Counted from the first letter of the stretch, positions 1 to 12,570 are shown. The stretch: 64,000 nt of DNA from Serratia liquefaciens (GCA_012719855.1 JAAXZN010000021.1:1-64000); one strand, 5' to 3'. Notes: generated by a model not told the origin, from the letters alone. Numbers and translations: made by a program.

Positions 1-7
1 ACAGGCG

Positions 8-37
8 AAAAAAAACCTGCTTATAAAGCAGGTTTTT
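8..37 (-). terminator. Rho-independent terminator of tRNA-Pro
   Basis: A perfect 10-bp stem (11-20 with 28-37, loop TTATAAA) is followed on the minus strand by a run of T. It lies just 3' of the tRNA-Pro gene and fits a classical intrinsic terminator. Confidence 0.85.
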
Positions 38-43
38 CAAATG

Positions 44-120
44 TGGTCGGCGAGAGAGGATTCGAACCTCCGACCCACTGGTCCCAAACCAGTTGCGCTA
101 CCAAGCTGCGCTACTCGCCG
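44..120 (-). tRNA. proM: tRNA-Pro (anticodon UGG)
   Basis: The minus strand gives a 77-nt cloverleaf starting CGGCGAGTAGCGCAGC and ending in an encoded CCA (44-46). The anticodon loop reads TTTGGGA, so the anticodon is TGG. The sequence matches E. coli proM as I recall it. In E. coli proM is the last gene of the argX-hisR-leuT-proM operon; here no other tRNA lies directly upstream, so it appears to be transcribed alone. Confidence 0.97.
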
Positions 121-131
121 ATGCGGGGCGC

Positions 132-160
132 ATCTTACTGCTGGGGATAATACGCGTCAA
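132..160 (-). promoter_or_regulatory. Promoter of tRNA-Pro with GC-rich discriminator
   Basis: On the minus strand TTGACG (160-155), a 17-nt spacer and TAAGAT (137-132) form a sigma70 promoter. It is followed by the GC-only discriminator GCGCCCC, a hallmark of stringently controlled stable-RNA promoters. The predicted start near 124-125 leaves only about 4 nt of leader before the tRNA. Confidence 0.6.
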
Positions 161-208
161 TCACTTTTTCAACCCAGCACGCCAAGTGGCGATAAAAGCG
201 TCATAAAG

Positions 209-232
209 CGCGGTACGAAGCCCTGTACCGCG
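209..232. terminator. Bidirectional hairpin terminator after uhpC
   Basis: Arms CGCGGTAC (209-216) and GTACCGCG (225-232) enclose an 8-nt loop just past the uhpC stop. A run of six T follows on the plus strand and a broken T tract on the minus strand. It separates uhpC from the tRNA promoter. Confidence 0.6.
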
Positions 233-240
233 TTTTTTCA

Positions 241-1572
241 TCATGCCTTGGCGGTTTTCAGCGCCGGTGATTGCGCACGCAAGAACGGCAGCAGGAACAG
301 CGCGGACAGGCAGGCGGCGATAGAGATCACCACGAAGAAGCCGTTCCAGTGCCAGATTTCCATGATGCGGGCAATCGGGTAGCCGGACAGTGCCGCCCCC
401 AGATAGGCAAACAGGCCGACGAAACCGGTCGCCGCCCCGGCGGCATCCTTGTGCGAACATTCCGCCGCCGCCATGCCGATCAGCATCTGCGGGCCAAAGA
501 TAAAGAAGCCGATAGCAAAGAAGCAGGCAGCCTGCAGCAGGAAAGTCACGCCCGGCATGAGCCACAGCGCCGCCACCGACAGGAAGATACCGATGGCGAA
601 GATCAGGTTCATTGGCCCGCGGTTACCGCGGAACAGCTTGTCAGAGCCCCAACCGGCGACCAGCGAGCCGATAAAACCGCCCACTTCGAACAGCGAAATC
701 GCCGAGTTGGCGGTCATCAGCGAATAGCCTTTTTCCTGCGTCAGATACAGGTTGCCCCAGTCGTTGATCGCCGTACGTACGATGTATACCAGCACGTAAG
801 ACACCGCCAGCAGCCAGATGTACTTGTTGGTCAGCACGTAACGCTTGATGATTTCCCGGTTGGTCAGGCCCTGGCCTTCCGATTCCTGCACCAGTTCCAT
901 GGCGTCATTGCGCCATTTACCCACGCTGGGCAGCCCCATGGTAGAAGGCTTGTCACGCAGGCGCCAACACATCAGCAGGCCCAATACCACGCCGATGATG
1001 CCCGGAATAATCATGCCGTAGCGCCAGCTGAAGTGCAGCGAGATAAAACCGACCAGCAGCGGGATCAGCGCGCCACCGAAGTTGTGCGAAGTGTTCCAGA
1101 TAGCCCACCAACTGCCACGTTCGGAGCGGGAATACCAGCTTGTAAGGATCTTGGAACAGGGCGGCCAGCCCCAGCCCTGGAAGAAGGCGTTGAGGATCCA
1201 CAGCGTACCCAGCATCAGCAACGAAGAGCTAAGCCCGAAGAAGATATTCAGTATGCCGGTCATGATCAGACCCAGGCCCATAAAATAGCGCGGGTTGGAA
1301 CGATCGCTGATCATGCCTGAGATAAATTTCGAGCAGCCGTAGGTGATGTAAAACAGCGTACCCAGGATGCCGACATCGGACATCGTCAGGCCAAGATCGC
1401 TCAGCATTGCCGGCATGATGAAGTTGAAGCTTTTGCGCGTGAAGTAAAACGCGGCATAGCCGATGTACATCGTCCACATCAGCTGGATACGCCAGTATTT
1501 ATAGCTGGCATCGATCTGTTTTTGATCGGTGACCGGCGGCACATCCTGGCGGCTTTTAAGGAAAGACCACAT
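241..1572 (-). CDS. uhpC: UhpC, glucose-6-phosphate sensor of the MFS organophosphate:Pi antiporter family
   Basis: This 443-residue polytopic membrane protein closely resembles E. coli UhpC (for example FYFTRKSFNF, SDRSNPRYFMGLGL, GPQMLIGMAAAECSH) rather than UhpT. UhpC senses external glucose-6-phosphate and stimulates the UhpB kinase; it belongs to the GlpT/UhpT transporter family and can retain some transport activity. GAGG lies 8 nt before the ATG. It is the third gene of uhpABC, 94 bp after uhpB. A palindromic site at the uhpB stop could give it a separate control point. No uhpT follows: a terminator and tRNA-Pro come next. Confidence 0.93.
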   Translation of the reverse strand: MWSFLKSRQDVPPVTDQKQIDASYKYWRIQLMWTMYIGYAAFYFTRKSFNFIMPAMLSDLGLTMSDVGILGTLFYITYGCSKFISGMISDRSNPRYFMGLGLIMTGILNIFFGLSSSLLMLGTLWILNAFFQGWGWPPCSKILTSWYSRSERGSWWAIWNTSHNFGGALIPLLVGFISLHFSWRYGMIIPGIIGVVLGLLMCWRLRDKPSTMGLPSVGKWRNDAMELVQESEGQGLTNREIIKRYVLTNKYIWLLAVSYVLVYIVRTAINDWGNLYLTQEKGYSLMTANSAISLFEVGGFIGSLVAGWGSDKLFRGNRGPMNLIFAIGIFLSVAALWLMPGVTFLLQAACFFAIGFFIFGPQMLIGMAAAECSHKDAAGAATGFVGLFAYLGAALSGYPIARIMEIWHWNGFFVVISIAACLSALFLLPFLRAQSPALKTAKA

Positions 1573-1653
1573 GTGAAACCTCAGAGAATAGGAAAAGTGC
1601 CGCTATCATGCTGCGCGCGCGCGAAAATGACTTACGCCGGATTCCCGACGCAG

Positions 1654-1670
1654 TTAGGAGTATTTCCTAG
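1654..1670. promoter_or_regulatory. LuxR/NarL-type operator-like palindrome upstream of uhpC
   Basis: Minus-strand CTAGGAAATACTCCTAA contains the inverted repeat TAGGA-N5-TCCTA and overlaps the uhpB stop, 82 bp before the uhpC ATG. Half-sites of this kind are bound by NarL/LuxR-family response regulators such as BvgA and RcsB. Assigning it to UhpA is inference from position only. Confidence 0.3.
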
Positions 1671-3211
1671 TTTGGCGCTTCTGCCGTTGAAACTGTGGGT
1701 AAGATCACATTCAAACAGGTGCCATGCTCCGACGTCAGCCGCAGTTGGCCCCCCAGTGCGCTAATGCGCTCTTGCATGCCGCGCAGGCCGTAACCCGGCT
1801 CATGGTCGGCCAAATCGATACCGACGCCGTTATCGCGAATGGTCAGCAGGATTTGCGGCGGTCGCCCTTTACGGTGACGAAGACGCGCATCCAGCTCAAT
1901 GCGGCTGGCAGCGGCGTGACGACAGACGTTGGTCACCCCCTCCTGACAGACCCGGTACAGGGTAATTTTCAGCGTTTCATCCAGCAGTTCATCCGGCACC
2001 TGCCACTGCATCGTGCTCACCAGCGACGTATCTTGCGGTAGCGACTCACGCAGCATCGCCGCCACCGCCGCCGACAGCGGCAGGTTATTCAGCGCGGCGG
2101 GCCACAGCTGGGTCAGCACGTCGTGAACGCCGTCATACACCCGCAGCGCCAGCGTATCTATCGCTTCTGCACAGCCGATCACCGGCGGCTGTGGCGCCAG
2201 ACGCTTGATAATACTGGCCTGGGTACGGATAACGGTGATGGTCTGGCCGACCTCGTCGTGCAGTTCTCGCGCAACCTCCCGCCGGGTTTGCTCTTCCGCC
2301 GTCACCAGCGCACGCGCCAGTTGGCGGTTTTCCGTCAATCGCAGCCGCAGTTGATGATTCAGCTCGCGCTGGCGTTGAATACCGGCCCCGAGCAGCAGGC
2401 CGGTCAGGCTCTGGGCCAGCAGCGACAGCAGCAGATCGCGATGCGACTCGGGCTGCGGTGGCTCGTTGGCGACCAACACCACGCCATTGAGCAACGTCGC
2501 CAACAGCGCACCCTGCCAACCGTAACGGTAGGACATGAAGACGATGGGGATGGCCAGACAAAACGGCGCAAAGCGACGCAGCTCGGCGGCATTCACCTGC
2601 TGTTGCAGCCAGATACTGAGCGCAAACAGCAGCAGATAGGTGGCCAGATGCCGCAACCGCAGCGTGACCGGTTTATGGATCAGGCCCGGTTCGAGCGGTA
2701 CCCAGATTTGCCGCGCCAGATAGTGCCACAACAGCAGGCAGGTCGGGGCAATGGTGAAACCGCCCGCCAGCCCAAGCAACAGCGCACGGGCGCCCTCGCC
2801 GTTCACCACCTGCCACACCAGCGCCTGCAGCAGTGCTGCGACCGCCACCACCGCGCCCTGCATCAGCGGCCATTGCCATTCGCTGTCGTTTTGTTGATGA
2901 CGCAGCAGCCAGGGGGAAGCGACCAGGCTGAGCAGCACCGTCAATGCCAGCACCACCACCGAAGCCCACAGCGCCGGCCCGTAACCGAACTGATCCGCCA
3001 GCAATACCATCAGCAGCAGGTCGGCCAGCAAGATCCCCGGCCAGAAGCGATAAGGACTTTGCAGCAGAATGCCCAGGCGCAGGCCGAACGGGAACAGCAG
3101 CAGCGCCTGCCAGGGCGGGTCGATCAGCGCGGTACCGATCCCCCACAGGCAAAACGCACTGGTGGCATAAATGAAAAACAGCGCCAGTTGGGTGATCAGG
3201 CGTTGCATCAC
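1667..3211 (-). CDS. uhpB: UhpB, membrane-bound histidine kinase for hexose-phosphate control
   Basis: The 514-residue protein has about eight N-terminal membrane segments (MASE1-like, roughly 1-275), a HisKA_3 dimerisation segment with the phospho-acceptor in [11 protein letters not shown] (His318), and a C-terminal HATPase with DNGVGI and [11 protein letters not shown]. It matches E. coli UhpB in length and motifs. UhpB autophosphorylates in response to UhpC and passes phosphate to UhpA. The GTG at 3211 overlaps the uhpA stop (GTGA), and an ATG directly follows at 3208; either start keeps translational coupling. Confidence 0.94.
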   Translation of the reverse strand: MMQRLITQLALFFIYATSAFCLWGIGTALIDPPWQALLLFPFGLRLGILLQSPYRFWPGILLADLLLMVLLADQFGYGPALWASVVVLALTVLLSLVASPWLLRHQQNDSEWQWPLMQGAVVAVAALLQALVWQVVNGEGARALLLGLAGGFTIAPTCLLLWHYLARQIWVPLEPGLIHKPVTLRLRHLATYLLLFALSIWLQQQVNAAELRRFAPFCLAIPIVFMSYRYGWQGALLATLLNGVVLVANEPPQPESHRDLLLSLLAQSLTGLLLGAGIQRQRELNHQLRLRLTENRQLARALVTAEEQTRREVARELHDEVGQTITVIRTQASIIKRLAPQPPVIGCAEAIDTLALRVYDGVHDVLTQLWPAALNNLPLSAAVAAMLRESLPQDTSLVSTMQWQVPDELLDETLKITLYRVCQEGVTNVCRHAAASRIELDARLRHRKGRPPQILLTIRDNGVGIDLADHEPGYGLRGMQERISALGGQLRLTSEHGTCLNVILPTVSTAEAPN

Positions 3212-3798
3212 AGATTCAGCATCCGCTTCGCCAGTTCGACGTTATTGTTGATGCCCAGCTTGGCGAACAGATTGGCGCGATGCACGTGGACCGTTTTAGG
3301 CGATAGCCCTAGGGCGACGGCAATCTCCCGCACCTCCTGCCCCTGGGCCAGTAACAGCGCGATTTCGCGTTCGCGACGTGTGAGGGGATCCACCTTCACC
3401 CGCGCCAACTGCTGGGCGATTTCAGGCATCAGATACACGCCGCCGCTGGCGACGGTACGCACCGCCGTGATCAAATCTTCCGGCTTGCAGCGTTTGGACA
3501 AGAAACCGCAGGCGCCGCGCTCCAGCGCCATTTCCACCAGCGCCGGGTTGTCGTGCATCGACAGCATCACCACCCGAATACCGGAAGGGATGTCCGCCAG
3601 CAAATCCAACCCGCTGCCATCCGGCATCGAAATATCGCAGATGCAGATTTCCGCCTCCAGACCAGGCAGCCCAGCGCGCGCCTGAGCGGCACTGCTAAAC
3701 TCCCCCACCACCTGAATATCCGCCTCAAGCGACAGCAGTTGCACAAAGCCCGATCGCACAATGTCATGATCGTCAATAAACGCCACGCGCAAGGTCAT
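3208..3798 (-). CDS. uhpA: UhpA, NarL/LuxR-family response regulator
   Basis: The protein has a receiver domain (acidic pair DD at 9-10, phospho-acceptor Asp55 in CICDISMPD, conserved Lys in LSKRC) and a C-terminal LuxR helix-turn-helix ([30 protein letters not shown]). It matches E. coli UhpA, which activates uhpT. I chose the ATG at 3798 because GGAG lies 8 nt upstream and homology begins there; an in-frame upstream start would add 11 residues without homology. It is the first gene of the operon and overlaps uhpB. Confidence 0.95.
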   Translation of the reverse strand: MTLRVAFIDDHDIVRSGFVQLLSLEADIQVVGEFSSAAQARAGLPGLEAEICICDISMPDGSGLDLLADIPSGIRVVMLSMHDNPALVEMALERGACGFLSKRCKPEDLITAVRTVASGGVYLMPEIAQQLARVKVDPLTRREREIALLLAQGQEVREIAVALGLSPKTVHVHRANLFAKLGINNNVELAKRMLNL

Positions 3799-3887
3799 GG
3801 AAATCTCCGGTTCGAGGGGGAAAGTGCGCAAGTATACCGTAAGCCTGTGCCGGATTAATTGATGAAGGGAAGGTATTAACGGATTTT

Positions 3888-3908
3888 ACCGGGCGCAGTG
3901 CGCCCGGT
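3888..3908. terminator. Hairpin between uhpA and eptB
   Basis: ACCGGGCGC-AGT-GCGCCCGGT forms a 9-bp GC-rich stem just beyond the eptB stop. There is no good T run after the stem on the minus strand, so it may be a weak terminator or a 3' end stabiliser. Confidence 0.45.
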
Positions 3909-3918
3909 ATTGAAGAGG

Positions 3919-5613
3919 TTACAGCCGTGCCGCCGGCGTTTTTTCCTGCGGAATATTACACCAGTTGTTTTTCGCCACGATGCCGCCGTTCGGCGAGGTA
4001 TAACCCAGGCAACCGAGAATGGTATCGAACAGCTCTACGTGGCGATGGGTTTTTCCCACGCGCTGCTGGGCCTGCAGTTGCTCAAACGCGCCGCGATGCT
4101 GAGGATCCTCCAGGAATTTGTCAGATGCCCAGACCATCATTGGCACGCGGAACTGCTCCGGTGGTGCCATTTCACGCGGCGTACCGTGCAGGTGCGAATT
4201 CTCGCCTATCGATTCGCCGTGGTCAGACGAATAGAACACAATCGCCTTCTTCTCACGCACCTGATCAATCACGTTGGCGATAAAGGTGTCGGTATATAAC
4301 ACCGAGTTATCGAAAGCGTTGACCAATTGCTCTTTAGAACAGAAATTGTCGACGCCGGTACACTCCGGTTGGTAGCGGGCGTAGCTACGCGGATAACGCT
4401 GTGAATAGAGGTAATGCGAACCTTTGGTGTGCAGGATCACCATGTGCTTGCCCTGCGGATAACGGGCCAGCGACTCCTTCATTTCGTCCACCAACAGCAT
4501 ATCGTCAACCGATTTACCGTCGTTGCGTTTCTCGGAGGCGATCATTTCACGGAACGAATAGTTGTTCACTTCGGTATTGTTGTAGAACCAGACTTCGCTC
4601 TGCATGGCGAACAGCTCTGAGGTGAAGCCCAAATCTTTCAGCACCGCAAACACGTTCTGCTCTTTCAACGTACGCTGCGGGTTGTCTGACGTACCGCCTT
4701 CCCGCACGAACATGCAGCGCAGAGAAAGTTTGGTCGAGGTATCGCAGGATTCACCGCGGAACGCGACCAGATTTTTCTCTTTGGACAGCCGTGGCGTAGT
4801 GTCACGGTCGTAACCCAGTATCCCCATGTGATCCCAGCGCGTGGTTTCACCGATAATAAACACCACGTAGGTGTCATCGATATCGGCCGGTGGCACATAG
4901 GTAAAGTTCTTGGCCGGGTCGAACAAATTGGCCTGGTCCTGGCTTTCGTCATAACGGGTATAGGCAAACAACCCCAGCGCAGACAGCCAGTTGGAAGGTA
5001 AATAGGAGTGCGCCACTACGCCACCGTAGCTTGGCAAATCCACATTGGTGATTTTTTCCTGCGCGCTCTGCTCGCTATCCAGCATGCGCAACGGCAACCA
5101 AACCAGCGCCACCACCGCCACCAGCACCGCCAGCGGTTTCACCCGGTGCCCTGGGGTTTTCAGCTGTTCGATCAGCGTGTAGCGCAGGTTGTTTTTCCAA
5201 ATGCACAACAGCGGCAAGGCGCTGAGCACCAGCATCCACAACACGAAGTGCATGCCGACCACTTCTTTTGACAGGTCGATATCCGTGGTCATGACCGAAA
5301 CCACGATGCCGTAGCCAATCACCACGTTGAAGAACGTCATGTAATAGCTGGCGGCAACGGAAATCAGGACCAGTAGCGAGGCGACAATGCGGTAAAACAG
5401 CCGACCGCCGAGCGAGACCAGCCGCATAATAAAGAAGGTGAACAGCACGATAGCGATAACTTCCGTTATCGCAGAAATAACCTTGATCCCCTGAATGCCG
5501 TGCGAAAACGAATCAAAGCGACGATAGAAAACGGAAAGGTTTAAAAATATGCCGATATAGATCGCTAACAATAACGATAAATTCTGCTGTGAAAGCGATT
5601 TAACTTTGTTCAT
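3919..5613 (-). CDS. eptB: EptB, Kdo2-lipid A phosphoethanolamine transferase
   Basis: This 564-residue inner-membrane enzyme has about five N-terminal membrane helices (to about residue 190) and a periplasmic sulfatase-fold domain with FIIGETTRWDHMG, which carries the catalytic Thr, and the metal-binding SSDHGESIGE. It matches E. coli EptB (563 residues), which adds phosphoethanolamine to the outer Kdo of lipopolysaccharide. GGAG lies 12 nt before the ATG. In E. coli eptB is repressed post-transcriptionally by the sRNA MgrR; no MgrR gene is visible here. It is monocistronic, transcribed away from ohr. Confidence 0.95.
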   Translation of the reverse strand: MNKVKSLSQQNLSLLLAIYIGIFLNLSVFYRRFDSFSHGIQGIKVISAITEVIAIVLFTFFIMRLVSLGGRLFYRIVASLLVLISVAASYYMTFFNVVIGYGIVVSVMTTDIDLSKEVVGMHFVLWMLVLSALPLLCIWKNNLRYTLIEQLKTPGHRVKPLAVLVAVVALVWLPLRMLDSEQSAQEKITNVDLPSYGGVVAHSYLPSNWLSALGLFAYTRYDESQDQANLFDPAKNFTYVPPADIDDTYVVFIIGETTRWDHMGILGYDRDTTPRLSKEKNLVAFRGESCDTSTKLSLRCMFVREGGTSDNPQRTLKEQNVFAVLKDLGFTSELFAMQSEVWFYNNTEVNNYSFREMIASEKRNDGKSVDDMLLVDEMKESLARYPQGKHMVILHTKGSHYLYSQRYPRSYARYQPECTGVDNFCSKEQLVNAFDNSVLYTDTFIANVIDQVREKKAIVFYSSDHGESIGENSHLHGTPREMAPPEQFRVPMMVWASDKFLEDPQHRGAFEQLQAQQRVGKTHRHVELFDTILGCLGYTSPNGGIVAKNNWCNIPQEKTPAARL

Positions 5614-5795
5614 GTAACGCGGTGGCTCCGGGGACGATAACAGTTCTGAATCAGTCAGACATTCAATGCGGCCTCAGGTTCAGCCGATCGGCAATAAGCG
5701 CTATTTTGGGGGTAATAATCAAGTGAATTCTCAAAAAATGAACATTTTTTTCATTTTCTGTGAGAAGTGCAAAGGCGGGGGCAGAACCAGATAAG

Positions 5796-5813
5796 GGAGG
5801 GGATAACCCCTCC
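5796..5813 (-). terminator. Terminator after ohr
   Basis: GGAGGGG (5796-5802) pairs with CCCCTCC (5807-5813) across a 4-nt loop, 27 bp past the ohr stop. The minus strand continues CTTATCTGG, a weak T tract. Confidence 0.5.
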
Positions 5814-5839
5814 ACTTTTGCTAAACGTCAGCGAAAAAC

Positions 5840-6265
5840 TTACTTAACGTTCAGGGTGACATCAATATTGCCACGGGTGGCGTTGGAATAAGGGCAGACC
5901 ACGTGGGCTTTTTTCACCAGGTCTTCCGCCACGCTGCGCTCGATACCCGGCAGGCTGATATCCAGCTGCACTTCGATACCAAAACCGTTGGGGATTTCAC
6001 CGATGCCGACGGTGCCATCAATTTTGGCTTCGGCAGGAATTTTCACCTTTTCTTTCGCCGCAACAAACTTCAGCGCGCCGAGGAAACAGGCCGAGTAACC
6101 GGCAGCAAACAGCTGCTCCGGGTTGGTGACTTCACCGCCCGCGCCACCCATTTCTTTCGGCACGCCCAGTTTGACATCCAACACGCCGTCGGATGAGGTC
6201 GCACGGCCATCGCGGCCACCGGTTGCTGTGGCATGAGCGCGGTAAACAACTTTTTCAATCGACAT
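5840..6265 (-). CDS. ohr: Organic hydroperoxide resistance protein (Ohr)
   Basis: The 141-residue OsmC/Ohr-family protein carries the two peroxidatic/resolving cysteines Cys60 ([10 protein letters not shown]) and Cys124 ([11 protein letters not shown]). Ohr reduces organic and lipid hydroperoxides with lipoylated partner proteins in the cytoplasm. AAGGA lies 8 nt before the ATG. It follows ohrR in the same orientation with a 157-bp gap that holds a candidate OhrR operator. Length and motifs are typical, and the local context confirms the call. Confidence 0.94.
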   Translation of the reverse strand: MSIEKVVYRAHATATGGRDGRATSSDGVLDVKLGVPKEMGGAGGEVTNPEQLFAAGYSACFLGALKFVAAKEKVKIPAEAKIDGTVGIGEIPNGFGIEVQLDISLPGIERSVAEDLVKKAHVVCPYSNATRGNIDVTLNVK

Positions 6266-6340
6266 AAATCATTCCTTCTTTTGGTTGGAGGCATCACATC
6301 GGATCCAATTGGCTGAACCCGATCACAGGTCTATCTTTCA

Positions 6341-6351
6341 CGATTAAATCG
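6341..6351. promoter_or_regulatory. Candidate OhrR operator upstream of ohr
   Basis: On the minus strand this reads CGATTTAATCG, the same core as CGATGTAATCG in front of ohrR (6909-6919). The only two copies I noticed are in front of these two genes. Confidence 0.45.
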
Positions 6352-6422
6352 CGCACTACTTAAATTATCCACTTACTTCAGTGTAGCGCAGGATCGCCGA
6401 CCCTGCGTCTGGCACCCGTTCG

Positions 6423-6887
6423 TCAAATCTGATCGATCAGCTTGCCGCGCAGCTTTTCGAGCTGCTGCTTGATATTAACGATTTCATCGAGGCTGCAATC
6501 GGTGGCGCACATCACCGCTTCCGGCACCGCCTGCGCTTTTTCACGCAGCGCGTGCCCGGCGTCAGTTAACGCGATGATCACCTGCCGCTCGTCGGTCGTG
6601 GCGCGGTAACGCAACAACAGCCCTGCAGTCTCGAGCCGCTTCAACAGCGGCGTCAGCGTGGCGGAATCAAGAAACAGCCGCTCGCCGATGTCCGAAACCG
6701 TGATTTCGTCCCGTTCCCACAGCACCAGCATCACCAGGTACTGCGGGTAGGTGAGATCAAGCTGGCTCAGCAGTTTGCGATACACCTTGTGCAACGCCAG
6801 ATTGGCGGAGTACAGGGCAAAACACATCTGCTGATCGAGCAGCAGCAGGTTTTTCGCTACCGGGTGTTCAGGGTTTTTACTTTTCAT
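6423..6887 (-). CDS. ohrR: OhrR, MarR-family organic peroxide sensor and repressor
   Basis: The 154-residue MarR-fold protein carries the reactive Cys22 in [13 protein letters not shown], the site that OhrR proteins oxidise to lose DNA binding. The winged helix includes [24 protein letters not shown]. It represses ohr, and usually itself, until organic hydroperoxides oxidise the cysteine. Neighbouring ohr and the paired palindromes support the role. It runs divergently from the HD-domain gene, so the operator at 6901-6927 could affect both. Confidence 0.93.
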   Translation of the reverse strand: MKSKNPEHPVAKNLLLLDQQMCFALYSANLALHKVYRKLLSQLDLTYPQYLVMLVLWERDEITVSDIGERLFLDSATLTPLLKRLETAGLLLRYRATTDERQVIIALTDAGHALREKAQAVPEAVMCATDCSLDEIVNIKQQLEKLRGKLIDQI

Positions 6888-6900
6888 GTTTTGAATATAG

Positions 6901-6927
6901 ATAGCGCACGATGTAATCGCAAGCTAT
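6901..6927. promoter_or_regulatory. Candidate OhrR operator between ohrR and the HD gene
   Basis: A 27-bp dyad, ATAGC-N3-CGAT-N3-ATCG-N3-GCTAT, sits 14 bp upstream of ohrR in the divergent promoter region. Its core CGATGTAATCG matches the site upstream of ohr at ten of eleven positions, allowing for orientation. Confidence 0.5.
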
Positions 6928-6999
6928 TTTTTAATCGATATGCTACCTTTTTTAATGCAGGGGATGCCACAGCAGGGTGCTGTGCCGGAGGAAAAGGAT

Positions 7000-7599
7000 A
7001 TGACAACCACACTGGTAGAACGCGCACGCCGCTACGCCACCAAGGCGCATGCGGCAATCGACCAGCGCCGCAAATACACCAATGACCCCTACATCGTTCA
7101 TCCGCAGGCGGTAATGGAAATCGTCAGCAGCGTGCCGCACAGCGAGGAAATGCTGGCTGCCGCCTGGCTGCACGACACGGTGGAAGACACGCCCACCACC
7201 CTCGGCGATATCGAAAGCCATTTTGGGCCAAAGGTGGCAGAACTGGTGGCAATGCTGACCAACGTCAGCGGCACCGGCGGCGGTAACCGCTTTGAGCGTA
7301 AAAACCGCGATCGACGGCACAGCGCCAACGCTTCACCGCAGGCCAAAACCATCAAGCTGGCCGATCTGATCGACAACACCCGTTCACTGCTGGAATTCGA
7401 CAGCCATTTTGCGCGCACTTATCTGATAGAAAAACAGCGTCTGCTGGAAGTGCTGACCGAAGGCGACCCGACGCTGTGGCGCCAGGCCAACCATATCGTC
7501 GAGCAGGGTCTGGAAAAGCTGCTGTTGCCGCCGCATAACGTCCCGGCAAGCTGGTTCGAACATGCACGCCAGCGTTACCGGGAAAGCGATGCGGCGTAA
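7000..7599 (+). CDS. HD-domain phosphohydrolase, MESH1/SpoT-hydrolase-like
   Basis: The 199-residue protein holds the metal-binding signature of the RelA/SpoT hydrolase class: IVHPQAV (about 34-40), WLHDTVEDT and a later KLADLIDNTRSL. Stand-alone enzymes of this family hydrolyse (p)ppGpp or NADPH; the substrate here is not known. The ATG at 7000 follows a strong GGAGG 7 nt upstream; an in-frame ATG at 6940 has no such site. It runs divergently from ohrR and ends 3 bp before the convergent oprB-like gene. Confidence 0.85.
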   Translation: MTTTLVERARRYATKAHAAIDQRRKYTNDPYIVHPQAVMEIVSSVPHSEEMLAAAWLHDTVEDTPTTLGDIESHFGPKVAELVAMLTNVSGTGGGNRFERKNRDRRHSANASPQAKTIKLADLIDNTRSLLEFDSHFARTYLIEKQRLLEVLTEGDPTLWRQANHIVEQGLEKLLLPPHNVPASWFEHARQRYRESDAA

Positions 7600-7602
7600 T
7601 CC

Positions 7603-8997
7603 TCAGAAGGTCACTACGGTTTTCAACGCCGTCACCCAGGCATCCTGCGTTTCACTTACGCCCCCCGGATGATGCCAGTATTGTAGGCCCGGCTGCAGCT
7701 GCAGCCAGGGGGTGACGTTAAAGCGATAGTAGAGTTCTGCCGTCACGGAATGCCCTGGCACCGGGCGGAAATTAGGATCGTTATACGCGGTGGCGTTGTT
7801 GAGTTGATTCAGGTAACGCTGATTATCCCGGTAATGGTCGCTCAACTTGACCATTGAAACGCCCAGGCCCAGCCAATCGTCCGGCCGCGCGTCAAACAAT
7901 CCGCGGTAGCGAATACCGGTGGAGGTCGAATAATGCATATAGTTGGAACGCGGATCGGCCAATCCCAGGCTGTAGAACAGGCTCAGACCCCGATTGGCAT
8001 CATCCGGATGACGCGTTAGCTGTTGGTTAAAACCACTGTACAGGAACCAGGTGCGGTCATGGCTGCGATAGCCGTTTGGATCGCTCGCTCCCGGGCCGCC
8101 GGAGACCCCCTCATACAAATCTTGTTGCCGGGCATTGGTGAACAACACTCCCAGGTTATATACCCCTGGCAACTGATTGACCGCATGGGTTTTCAGTTCC
8201 AGCTCCATCGGCAGCAACAGGCCTTTACTGCCTTTGGTCGACCAGCTCCAGGCATGGCTGCGGCTTGGGGCGCTTGGGTTCTGCTCCATCAGGCCGGTTT
8301 TGAAGGTCAACCCGTCGGTCAGTTTGTATTGCAGCGTGGTACCCCAGTAGTGGACATTCCAGTTATACCAGGTCAATGAGTTGGCGGACTTGCCGCCGCA
8401 CAGCGTCAGCGTCTGGAAGTCACAGGGAATGATCTGATCGAAATCCTGCACCTTGTTCATCATGCCGATGCGCCATTGCAGCCGACGCTCCAGAAAACTG
8501 CGGCTAAAGGTCAGCCAGCCCAGCCGGGTGATCGACTGGCCGCCGTAACTTTCCTGGGACAAATCGGTCGGATTAACGCGCGGATCCTGCAGGCGGTCGC
8601 GCGTCAGGTTGTTATCATGGTTGCGGTTAACGATATTGCCTTCAAGCGCCGCATCCGGAATGCCGGTCAGCGCCTGCAGGTCCTGGCTGAAGGTCAGCGA
8701 GAACTGATCAATATAGGACGCCTGCCTGTCGTGGTTATATCCACCGCCGGCGTTATAGGAAAGCTGGCTGAGATAACCCAGATTATAGTGAAAGCCATGA
8801 TCTTCCAGGATCGGTCTGATCCCCAGCATGTCGCCCAACAACCCAGGTTGTGGCGGTTCAAACCCGAGCGCGACGCCTTGCCACTGGGCCGTTGGCGCCT
8901 CCACGTCTTTGGCGGTTTGCAAAGTTTCCGCTTGTGCGCCAACGCTGATCCACAGTAATCCTGCGCAGGTTATTGAGTGAGGTAATGGGTATTTCAT
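7603..8997 (-). CDS. OprB-family carbohydrate-selective porin
   Basis: The 464-residue precursor has an N-terminal signal peptide ending GAQAET, then an OprB-type beta barrel ending in Phe (ALKTVVTF), typical of outer-membrane proteins. OprB-family porins pass sugars into the periplasm. I placed the start at 8997 because the signal peptide begins there and GGAGA lies upstream; the longer frame adds a cysteine-rich, non-signal stretch. It is the last gene of the beta-glucoside operon, the position that bglH holds in E. coli, and probably admits the glucosides used by the PTS. Confidence 0.88.
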   Translation of the reverse strand: MKYPLPHSITCAGLLWISVGAQAETLQTAKDVEAPTAQWQGVALGFEPPQPGLLGDMLGIRPILEDHGFHYNLGYLSQLSYNAGGGYNHDRQASYIDQFSLTFSQDLQALTGIPDAALEGNIVNRNHDNNLTRDRLQDPRVNPTDLSQESYGGQSITRLGWLTFSRSFLERRLQWRIGMMNKVQDFDQIIPCDFQTLTLCGGKSANSLTWYNWNVHYWGTTLQYKLTDGLTFKTGLMEQNPSAPSRSHAWSWSTKGSKGLLLPMELELKTHAVNQLPGVYNLGVLFTNARQQDLYEGVSGGPGASDPNGYRSHDRTWFLYSGFNQQLTRHPDDANRGLSLFYSLGLADPRSNYMHYSTSTGIRYRGLFDARPDDWLGLGVSMVKLSDHYRDNQRYLNQLNNATAYNDPNFRPVPGHSVTAELYYRFNVTPWLQLQPGLQYWHHPGGVSETQDAWVTALKTVVTF

Positions 8998-9091
8998 TAT
9001 TATATTTCTCCGCATATTACGCTGACTGCGGGCAACAGCATTCCCTGGGCGAGAATTCCCCAAACATTGGCAGCAGTAGATAAAGGTCATG

Positions 9092-9112
9092 ACCCGGTGA
9101 TTGCCACCGGGT
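9092..9112 (-). other. Intercistronic hairpin between bglB and the porin gene
   Basis: ACCCGGTG-ATTGC-CACCGGGT forms an 8-bp stem with no T run in the 128-bp gap between the two genes. It may stabilise the upstream mRNA or reduce downstream expression. Confidence 0.4.
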
Positions 9113-9125
9113 TAATGGGTAAAAC

Positions 9126-12541
<3,416 letters not shown>

Positions 12542-12546
<5 letters not shown>

Positions 12547-12570
12547 TGCCTGCCTGAGCAGTGACAACCC
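12542..12570 (-). promoter_or_regulatory. Ribonucleic antiterminator (RAT) for a BglG/LicT-family protein
   Basis: The minus strand begins GGGTTGTCACTGCTCAGG and ends GCAGGCAAAACC, matching the family RAT pattern (GGATTGTTACTGC...GCAGGCAAAACC). Its 3' end overlaps the left arm of the terminator. Binding of an antiterminator here would allow read-through into bglF. Confidence 0.88.

Noticed and set aside
2123..3685. 520-codon open frame on the plus strand opposite uhpB/uhpA
   Set aside because: It is rich in Gln, Arg and His and mirrors the GC-rich third positions of real genes; no homology or ribosome site.
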